NCBI RefSeq assembly: GCF_009671245.1 | Contig: NZ_VTFS01000002.1 | Location: 124,001-188,000, forward strand | Direction of reading: 5' to 3' | Source: Marinicella rhabdoformis | Lineage (GTDB): Bacteria > Pseudomonadota > Gammaproteobacteria > Xanthomonadales > Marinicellaceae | DNA: 64,000 nucleotides | Shown here: piece by piece, positions 9,693 through 15,747 of the stretch | Layout: every line of letters starts with the position of its first letter | Position numbering within the stretch: position 1 is the first letter of the stretch | Program-made: the position numbers and the translations under genes | The notes under the pieces: model-generated | What the model saw: the letters and a program-made list of their open reading frames with translations, nothing else | Databases searched by the model: none | Told to the model about the DNA's origin: nothing

Positions 9693-10693
9693 TTCAAAGT
9701 GTTATTAATTTCTCTTATTAAACCGTTGCCTTTGTATACAAAACCAGTATAAATTTGTACCAGATTTGCCCCCAATTTTATTTTTTCAACGGCATCTTTA
9801 CCAGACATGATACCACCAACTGCAATGATTGGGAAAGTGCTTCCTGAAAACTGACGAACAAGTCTCAAAGTTTCATTGGCCTTTTTGGTTAATGGAGAGC
9901 CACTTAAACCACCTGCTTGACTGGTCAACCCTACATCTGATTTTAAGTTTTCTCGGCTCACTGTGGTGTTGGTGCATATGATACCGTCCATGCCTGAAGC
10001 TATGATCTGATCAGTCATGAATTTTAATTGATCTTCATTTTGGTCAGGAGAAATTTTAACCAAAATGGGTGTGTATTTTTTTGAATCTTTCTGAGCTTTG
10101 ACTTGTGCGGCTTTCATGCCTGAAAGCAGCTGTGTTAACTGTTCATCATTTTGTAGTTCACGTAAATCAGGTGTGTTCGGAGATGAAATATTTACGGTAA
10201 TGTAATCACATAAAGCGTGTGCTTTTTCAAAGCAGTGAACATAGTCGTCAAGCGCATGTTCATTCGGAGTGACTTTGTTTTTACCAATGTTGATGCCCAA
10301 AACACCTTTATAGCTGCTTTTTTTAACTTGATTGACTAAATAGTCTATGCCTTTGTTATTGAACCCCATGCGGTTGATGATGGCGGTATCGGCTTTGAGG
10401 CGAAACAAACGTGGCTTGTCATTCCCTAACTGTGCTTTGGGAGTGATTGTGCCTATTTCTAAAAAGCCAAAGCCTTGTTTGCTCAATCCATGTAACGCAT
10501 CACCATTTTTATCAAAGCCAGCAGCTAAGCCAACAGGATTGGGAAATGTGATGCCCATTAATTCAACAGGATTATTGATGCCCTTAACTTTAGACAATGC
10601 TGATAATGGTGAGGCCAAGGCTGAAATGGCTAAATCATGGGCCATTTCTGGCGGTATTTTTTGTAATGTTTTTCTGGCCAATAATTCAAACAT
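9689..10693 (-). CDS. pyrD: Dihydroorotate dehydrogenase (quinone)
   Basis: Membrane-associated class 2 FMN enzyme oxidising dihydroorotate to orotate with quinone as acceptor, in pyrimidine synthesis. At 334 residues it has the class 2 N-terminal helix (MFELLARKTLQKIPPEMAHDLAI), substrate motif GLAAGFDKNGD, the catalytic serine in NISSPNTPDLRELQ and the phosphate-binding GGI near residue 297. It is the first gene of a pyrD-murB pair overlapping by four bases. The AT-rich upstream gap (10694-10797) probably holds its promoter. Confidence 0.96.
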   Translation of the reverse strand: MFELLARKTLQKIPPEMAHDLAISALASPLSALSKVKGINNPVELMGITFPNPVGLAAGFDKNGDALHGLSKQGFGFLEIGTITPKAQLGNDKPRLFRLKADTAIINRMGFNNKGIDYLVNQVKKSSYKGVLGINIGKNKVTPNEHALDDYVHCFEKAHALCDYITVNISSPNTPDLRELQNDEQLTQLLSGMKAAQVKAQKDSKKYTPILVKISPDQNEDQLKFMTDQIIASGMDGIICTNTTVSRENLKSDVGLTSQAGGLSGSPLTKKANETLRLVRQFSGSTFPIIAVGGIMSGKDAVEKIKLGANLVQIYTGFVYKGNGLIREINNTLK

Positions 10694-10797
10694 AGATGGG
10701 TTATATCAAATAATAATTATTATTGTAAATCATTCAAAGTCATAGCGACAGTCTTGTTTTATTATGTACAATATGGTTAGGCAAGAATTAAAATTTG

Positions 10798-11337
10798 CTA
10801 GTGTAAATAATCTGAAAACATTAAGTCTAACTCTTCTCGTGTTAATTCTCGGTAAAAACAATCTATGCCAACGACCAAGGCATATAAAATCAAAGCATGC
10901 TTTTTAACCTCGACAGGGTCTTTATAAATGCCTGAAAGTAATTTGATTAAGTACTGGTGTCTTTGTTCATATACAGAGGTGACAAATGATTTAACTTTTT
11001 CATCCTGAAGGGACCAAGCATTTATCTCAAACTCCAGTCTATTTCCATTCAACGCCCCTTCAATACATTGTTCTCCGAGTATGGCGAGTTTTTTTTTACA
11101 ATTTTTCCCTTTTTCAGCATTTTTAATAAACCCTTGTGTGTATCTTTGTTTCCAATAATTCAATAACTGTAATTCGTATTCGCGTTTAGATTTGAACCAA
11201 TGGTAAAAACTGCCTTTGGTCACTTTCAATCTTTCACACATGTCCTTGATTTTCAATGCCCTGAAACCCAATTGGTCCAATGTATAAATGCCCATTTTAA
11301 GCCAAGCCAGTTGGCTGTCATTTTCACCATTAATCAT
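10798..11337 (-). CDS. TetR/AcrR family transcriptional regulator
   Basis: A 179-residue repressor-type protein. An N-terminal helix-turn-helix (LKIKDMCERLKVTKGSFYHWF, about residues 28-48) has the TetR recognition signature. The C-terminal ligand domain is divergent, with CFYRELTREELDL at the end. It is transcribed away from the 11655 gene; two identical palindromes at 11470-11517 lie between them and are the probable operators. Ligand unknown. The likely target is the divergent oxidase-fold gene and itself. Confidence 0.88.
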   Translation of the reverse strand: MINGENDSQLAWLKMGIYTLDQLGFRALKIKDMCERLKVTKGSFYHWFKSKREYELQLLNYWKQRYTQGFIKNAEKGKNCKKKLAILGEQCIEGALNGNRLEFEINAWSLQDEKVKSFVTSVYEQRHQYLIKLLSGIYKDPVEVKKHALILYALVVGIDCFYRELTREELDLMFSDYLH

Positions 11338-11469
11338 GTTGCTGCTGCTTTTTTCAATGATTTATCTCTCGCTTTTGTGATTTCAGTACTTGGTCTTGGT
11401 ATATCACAGCGGTATCTGATATCAATTTTTATAAGGTTTCTGTTTAAATTATTAGGTGTTAAATTGCGA

Positions 11470-11517
11470 CATACCCAAAGGTATGATACATTGACTCCCT
11501 GCATACCTCAAGGTATG
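11470..11517. promoter_or_regulatory. Paired palindromic operators with embedded promoter
   Basis: Two copies of CATACC-N4-GGTATG, at 11470-11485 and 11502-11517, with centres 32 bases apart. Between and across them lies a plus-strand promoter: TTGACT at 11491-11496, a 17-base spacer, TATGTT at 11514-11519. The second palindrome covers the spacer and -10, and the first sits just upstream of the -35. This fits repression by the adjacent TetR protein, which is an inference. A further half-site-like GAGGTAT follows near 11528. The rest of the 11338-11654 gap shows nothing else. Confidence 0.65.
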
Positions 11518-11654
11518 TTGTTGCATTGAGGTATTTAAATGCCTGGCAATTCGATTAGTACCTCATTTTATGGATTGATCGATGGCATTGCATATTGTCT
11601 TCAATGAGTCTATCAAGCCAAAGATAAAAAGCACATGAAGTATAGGAGTAAGTG

Positions 11655-12140
11655 ATGAAGGTTGATGATTTAAAGTTCAGAGAAAAAATAAAACCTGTGT
11701 TTTCACAAGCCGTGTTTTGTTCAGTGGCCACTGTCAACGCCGAAGGCATACCTCATGTATCACCTATAGGCAGTGTGGTATTGAATGACAGAAATTCTGG
11801 CTGGTTTTTCCAAAAATTCACTAAGAATATACCCTTGAATGCCGAACACTGTGAATATGCAACCATTATGGCAGTCAATTCGGGGCGGTGGTTTTGGCTG
11901 AAGTCATTGATAAAAGGTTCATTTAAACAGCCGCCCGCTATGCGTATTTTGGTCAAGCTTGGTCAAGTGCGGCCAGCCACTGAGAAAGAGGGTCAAAAAT
12001 TTAAACGCAGGGTTAACATATTCAAGCGTACCAGAGGTTTTGACATGATGTGGAAAGACATGTCTCACATCAGGGATTTTGAAGTCATTGAATACAAACC
12101 AGTGTTCATTGGTCAAATGACCAGAAATCAATTTAAATAA
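11655..12140 (+). CDS. Pyridoxamine 5'-phosphate oxidase-fold protein
   Basis: A 161-residue flavin-reductase-like split-barrel protein. The N-terminal pattern (VFCSVATVNAEGIPHVSPIGS) is the typical FMN-binding strand pair of the PNPOx-like superfamily. The family includes FMN- or F420-dependent reductases and haem-degrading proteins; a specific role cannot be assigned. The ATG at 11655 is preferred over the GTG at 11652 because AGGAG (11645-11649) is five bases from the ATG. Probably controlled by the divergent TetR gene. Confidence 0.8.
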   Translation: MKVDDLKFREKIKPVFSQAVFCSVATVNAEGIPHVSPIGSVVLNDRNSGWFFQKFTKNIPLNAEHCEYATIMAVNSGRWFWLKSLIKGSFKQPPAMRILVKLGQVRPATEKEGQKFKRRVNIFKRTRGFDMMWKDMSHIRDFEVIEYKPVFIGQMTRNQFK

Positions 12141-12274
12141 CAGAATTAGACTTAATTTCAACGCCACTATAATGTGATGGTGTTTTAATGATGTTGTTTC
12201 AAGTTGCCTATTTAGCTTGGGTATATCATTTGTGTTACCCTAATAAGTGATTTTAATTAACTGGGGTGGCCGTT

Positions 12275-12784
12275 GTGATAAAGCCAAGTAAAATATATGT
12301 TGTCTTTGTGTTGTTGTTTTTTAACTTTCAGGTATTGGCGGCACTTGATGCCTATATGATGATTAAGGTGAATGGTGGCGTTATCCAAGGGGATGTGACC
12401 AGAACTGGATTTGAAGGTTTTTTTGAAGTTAATGAAGTTCATCATTTAATTAAAAATTCGGCACAAACCGAGCACAAACCCTTGATACTGACCACCCGCA
12501 TGTCCAAAGGCATGCCACTGCTTTTTCAAGCATTAGACCAAGGAAGCCTTGTTGATCTTGAGCTCAAATTTTTGAGGCCAACTAATTCAGGGCAAGAAGA
12601 ACACTTTTATACCATTGAAATAGAAAATGGAAAATTGGTGGCAGCTGAGCCCATCATGTTAAATAACAATTATCCAGAAAATCTAGTGCATGCTGTCAAT
12701 GTTCGTTTGCGATTTGACTACGAAAAAATGGAAATTACTTATGAAGATGGTGGAGAGACCGTCATTTTAACAGTGCCTCAGTAA
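12275..12784 (+). CDS. Hcp-like (type VI tube fold) protein with a signal peptide
   Basis: A 169-residue protein with a Sec-type signal peptide (IYVVFVLLFFNFQVLA) and then the Hcp-family pattern: DAYMMIKVNGGVIQGDV, a G-x-EGFFEV strand, a HKPLILTTRMSKGMPLLFQAL core and a YTIEIENG strand. Hcp forms the T6SS inner tube and is normally cytosolic without a signal peptide, so an exported Hcp-like protein with no T6SS genes nearby is unusual. GTG at 12275 is chosen because GGGGTGG precedes it; the in-frame GTG at 12266 has no ribosome site. Only one base separates it from the interrupted gene downstream. Confidence 0.7.
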   Translation: MIKPSKIYVVFVLLFFNFQVLAALDAYMMIKVNGGVIQGDVTRTGFEGFFEVNEVHHLIKNSAQTEHKPLILTTRMSKGMPLLFQALDQGSLVDLELKFLRPTNSGQEEHFYTIEIENGKLVAAEPIMLNNNYPENLVHAVNVRLRFDYEKMEITYEDGGETVILTVPQ

Positions 12785-12785
12785 C

Positions 12786-13148
12786 ATGCGCCATTTTTTA
12801 ATAACAGGTCTATTGATGCTATCAATGAATTCTTTGGCATCTGAAATTGAATACCAAATAGATTATGATTATCAATGGCAGGGTGCTGGCTGGTATGGAC
12901 GTTCAGGCAATGATGATTATAAAACCGATTATGACTCACAAATGGCCATAGGCACACTGCAAGGCGATGATTTTTGTCATGGCTATGTACCTCAAATGGT
13001 CAGTATGGATGAACGACCAGAAGCAACAAGAACCAACCAATCCTAATCAGCTTATACCTTTTATTTTGAAGGTGGCAGTCGTTGTTTGGACAATGAATTA
13101 CAACCATTTGATTTGATATTTGAGGATGGTTTTGAGGGTGATTTCTAA
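12786..13148 (+). pseudogene. Secreted IFxxGFE-tail protein interrupted by an in-frame stop
   Basis: The frame opens at 12786 with a signal peptide (MRHFLITGLLMLSMNSLASE), continues 86 codons to TAA at 13044-13046, and then stays open in the same frame for 33 more codons to TAA at 13146. The downstream part ends FDLIFEDGFEGDF, the same tail carried by intact exported proteins elsewhere in the window. So one substitution seems to have made a premature stop in a gene of about 120 codons; a sequencing error is possible. The 86-residue product, if made, lacks the tail. It is rich in Asp and Tyr, has no recognised domain, and is probably co-transcribed with the Hcp-like gene. Confidence 0.7.
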
Positions 13149-13177
13149 AAACAATGTTAATTTATCGTTAATTATTC

Positions 13178-13205
13178 TTGACATCTGATATTCGAGGCGT
13201 AGAAT
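13178..13205 (+). promoter_or_regulatory. Strong stable-RNA-type promoter
   Basis: TTGACA (13178-13183), a 16-base spacer, TAGAAT (13200-13205), followed by a GCGC discriminator. A consensus -35 with a GC discriminator is characteristic of rRNA/tRNA promoters under stringent control. No protein gene follows within 1 kb. Confidence 0.65.
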
Positions 13206-13211
13206 GCGCTA

Positions 13212-13427
13212 CCAAATTGAACAAGGGCGATGCCCACGAAGTACAAAAAATATTATGAAAAATTATTTTATCAACATACTAGAAAATAAACTAGATACAA
13301 ACGGCCAGCCGAGTCATCGCTCGTGCATGGTACGCAGTTGATTTAATGCCCTTCAAAATCTTGAAAGGCATGGATGGCCTTTCAGGGAAAATGTAAACCC
13401 GATCGGTCAGCCGCATCGGGTTTTTTT
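13212..13427 (+). ncRNA. Candidate orphan non-coding RNA of about 215 nt
   Basis: A transcript unit with a strong promoter and a terminator but no credible reading frame. Visible structure: a GGGCGATGCCC hairpin near 13226, a long hairpin ATGCCCTTCAA/TTGAAAGGCAT around 13347-13372, and the terminator stem at 13396-13422. It does not match what I know of 6S, 4.5S, tmRNA or RNase P RNA. It could be the leader of a decayed tRNA operon, since tRNA-like remnants follow at 13571-13722. Confidence 0.4.
13395..13427 (+). terminator. Intrinsic terminator of the orphan RNA
   Basis: AACCCGAT (13396-13403) pairs with ATCGGGTT (13415-13422) and is followed by T to 13427. Confidence 0.85.
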
Positions 13428-13570
13428 ATGTCTAAAACATTTCAAAACCCCACAAACATGTCGATTGGGTGATTACCCAATTGACTAACAAATCCAATTC
13501 ATCTTTGGTCTTGTCTCTGTATGGCAAGCCGGTGCAGCCAGTGTGACTGGCGTGTATGCCGATGAGTGGG

Positions 13571-13650
13571 TAATAGATAGCCAAGTGGAATAGGCGATTG
13601 ATTTAGATTCAATTTATTTTATATTCGGAGGTTCGATTCCTTCTCTAAAG
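13571..13650 (+). pseudogene. tRNA-like remnant, tRNA-Leu(UAG)-like
   Basis: D-arm GCCAAGTGGAATAGGC, anticodon stem ATTGA/TCAAT around loop TTTAGAT (anticodon UAG), an AT-rich variable region, and T-arm GGAGG-TTCGATT-CCTTC at 13627-13643. The acceptor ends pair at about four of seven positions and no CCA is encoded. The decayed acceptor argues against a working tRNA. It abuts the next remnant. Confidence 0.4.
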
Positions 13651-13722
13651 TTGATAGCTCAGCGGGTAGAGCAGCAAACATTTAATTTGCGGGTCGCAGG
13701 TTCGATTCCTGCTCAAAAACCA
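13648..13722 (+). pseudogene. tRNA-like remnant, tRNA-Lys(UUU)-like
   Basis: D-arm GCTC...GAGC (13657-13672), anticodon stem GCAAA/TTTGC with loop CATTTAA (anticodon UUU but A instead of the universal U33), T-arm GCAGG-TTCGATT-CCTGC (13696-13712), and an encoded CCA at 13720-13722. The outer three acceptor pairs are mismatched and the 3' strand is one base short. Arms intact but acceptor and U33 lost suggests a pseudogene or a highly divergent mobile-element tRNA. Confidence 0.45.
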
Positions 13723-14304
13723 GCCGAAAGGCACCACGGCGAAAGCCATATCTATGTTGACGCGTGACGTCATTAAACATCACAGGTCAGTTTCAGTTCG
13801 GTGGGCGAGATGTCCTTTGTTGCTGAGCATGTCATCGCATTATGTCGATGGCATCCAAGTGATGACAGCGCAGCAGCTGTCGAACAACGGCCACCAGGAA
13901 CAGGTGTGAGGTGTGAAAGCATGTGCATGCGATGTTCAAGCCAACAATGCATTGGTCTGCAGTTTGAGCCTATTCAAACTGAGAAGCAAATGAATGAAGC
14001 CATAATGCAAGGATGCATCAGACACACAGGGTGAGTGGTGTGGTTTTATGAACTTGTGGAGCCAGAACAACCCATTGTTGACCACTGGTTGGTCGTGAAA
14101 CTGACTTTTTAATATTTGGATTTCACTTCGGTGAAGTACAAAGCCAACGCAAGAAGGCTTGCGGTGGTGCGGTAGGAGAGGGAATATTTTAAGGTGTCCT
14201 TTGGACAGTATTTTAAATTTATCAACGAGGTTTTAATGACTGAGTTTACATAGTTGCGAATGGTCAAACGGTTGGTTTGTCTGTATCGCACAGGAAGGAA
14301 GAAA

Positions 14305-15222
14305 ATGATTTTTAGAAAAAGAATAGTGATTGCTGATAATGAACGTGGGTTGTTGTTTCGCGATCGACAATTAACCGAAATTTTAACTGCTGGTGTGTAC
14401 CAGTTTTGGGACTTTGAAAACCGCATTAAGGTGCGTGTTTTTGATGTCACAGCGACTGAAATAACCCAGAAAGACATCAAAGCGTTATTCAGAAACAAAA
14501 ACAGCTTGGCTGAAGAGCACTACACAGTGATTAACACCGACGAAAATGAGGTGGCATTGATTTACGTTGATGGTCAGTTTGTTGACTTGATGAAGCCTCA
14601 ATCTGAAAAATGGTTTTGGAACACCGCTGCGAAAGTAGAAGTGCGTCGCATCAACGTCACTGAACAGATTGAAGTGTCTAACAAAGACATCAATGTGTTA
14701 GCAAAAGCGGCCAAGGCATCGGTATTATCCAAAGGTTTGGTCATCAAGGAAGTGGTGAACCAGCAAGTGGGTTTGTTGTTTATTGATGGAAAATTGGAGC
14801 GTGTTTTGAAAGCCGGCAAATACGGTTTTTGGAACTTTAACCAAACTGTAACTGTTGAAATCGTCGAAACACGTGCGCAACAATTAGAAGTGGCCGGTCA
14901 AGAAATTTTGACCAAAGACAAAGTGAGCTTGCGAGTGAATTTGTCTGCGACTTTCAAAGTTGAAGATGCGGTGAAAGCGGTGACCGAGTTGGCCAATTAC
15001 AAGGAGTTTTTGTACAACGAGTTGCAGTTGTCTTTGCGTAAAGCAATTGGCACCAAAGTGTTGGATGTTTTATTGGCAGACAAGGAAGCCATTGATACTT
15101 TTGTTAAAGCCATTGTGGCTAAGAAAGTGGCTGAATTTGGTTTGCGCTTGATTGAAGTGGGTGTCAAGGACATCATTTTGCCAAAGTACATTAAGCAACC
15201 TATAATATCATTAGCAGCGTAA
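14305..15222 (+). pseudogene. Slipin (SPFH/stomatin family), 5' fragment cut by a MITE
   Basis: Residues 1-293 are slipin: an N-terminal tandem of IADNERGLLFRDRQL-type modules, then the SPFH core (VSLRVNLSATFKVEDA) and IEVGVKDIILP. Codons after 15183 (KYIKQPIISLAA, stop at 15222) are encoded by the inserted element. The natural continuation, MKTILNQVVEAEKAA..., resumes at 15452 in another frame. ATG 14305 follows AGGAAGGA; the frame is open upstream to a TTG at 14254, which has no ribosome site. Slipins are membrane scaffolds that usually pair with NfeD proteases; no NfeD gene is in the window. The remaining frame is undamaged, so the insertion looks recent. Confidence 0.88.
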
Positions 15223-15449
15223 ATCTGGTTTATCAGAACAAGGCATTTTTATGAAGCTATAGTCTTTCTCTATCAAATAGAAATAACGAAGTGCTGGTGA
15301 ACCAGATTTGCGCCCTTCGGGTGAAACATTAAGCCGTCATCTACTTTGTTATTTTGATAAGAAAGAGACTGCTTTTACTTAAAAAAATGCCTAGTATCTG
15401 ACAGCTTACTGTTTCACTGATAAAGGTATTTTAGGCTGTTTAATGTACT
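15185..15449. mobile_element. 265-bp foldback MITE inserted in the slipin gene
   Basis: Terminal inverted repeats start AGTACATTAA at both ends and match at 21 of the first 25 positions. The arms stay imperfectly complementary nearly to the centre: AGGCATTTTT...CTTTCTCTATCAAA (about 15240-15280) mirrors TTTGATAAGAAAGAG...AAAAATGCCT (about 15350-15392). The central loop carries a GCCCTTCGGGT hairpin. There is no reading frame, so movement would need a transposase elsewhere. A target duplication is not clear beyond a possible TA within the GTAC at each end. About six native bases (expected codons Gly-Glu) seem missing at the junction. Confidence 0.85.
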
Positions 15450-15451
15450 GT

Positions 15452-15700
15452 ATGAAAACCATTTTAAACCAAGTGGTTGAAGCTGAAAAAGCGGCCAAAG
15501 CCAACATCATCAAACGACGTGAAGAAACCGCCGCGACCCGTTCTTTGTTGAACACCGCCAAGTTGATGGATCAAAGCGAAACTTTGCGCCGATTGAAAGA
15601 GTTGGAAACTTTGGAAAAAGTGGCCGATAAAGTCAACAACATCACCGTGTTTGGCGGCTTAGAAGGTTTGACCAAAGACAGCATCAAAATTAACGTTTGA
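15452..15700 (+). pseudogene. Slipin, 3' fragment downstream of the MITE
   Basis: Encodes the conserved slipin C-terminus: MKTILNQVVEAEKAAKANII, the RREETAATRSLLNTAKLM motif and a closing VFGGLEGL segment, 82 codons. An ATG inside the right MITE end (15443) is in frame and could start a short product, but there is no ribosome site, so translation is doubtful. It ends just before the bidirectional terminator at 15711-15745. Confidence 0.85.
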
Positions 15701-15710
15701 TGCCAATGAC

Positions 15711-15745
15711 AAAAGCCTGTCGAACTCAGTTCGACAGGCTTTTTT
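15711..15745. terminator. Bidirectional terminator between convergent genes
   Basis: A near-perfect 16-base stem AAAAGCCTGTCGAACT/AGTTCGACAGGCTTTT with a one-base centre and T tracts on both strands. It serves the slipin locus and the minus-strand 980-residue protein gene ending at 15748. Confidence 0.9.
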
Positions 15746-15747
15746 GT

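Larger units (their letters stand above)
13149..14304. other. Gene-poor degenerate region
   Basis: Over 1.1 kb without a convincing protein gene, between the interrupted tail gene and the slipin pseudogene. It holds the orphan promoter, RNA and terminator, two tRNA-like remnants, and several further hairpins: ATTGGGT/ACCCAAT near 13466, a UUCG-capped TTCAC/GTGAA near 14123, and CGCAAG/CTTGCG near 14150. Short frames at 13754-13909 (51 codons, ending MTAQQLSNNGHQEQV) and 13801-14034 overlap out of frame and look like decayed coding or chance. The picture is of an eroded accessory segment. Confidence 0.5.

Noticed and set aside
13648-13722. Functional tRNA-Lys
   Set aside because: Acceptor mismatches, a missing base on the 3' strand and A at position 33 instead of U.
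13801-14034. 77-codon frame in the degenerate region
   Set aside because: Odd Cys/Met-rich composition, a different frame from the overlapping 13754-13909 frame, no recognisable domain; more likely chance or decayed sequence.
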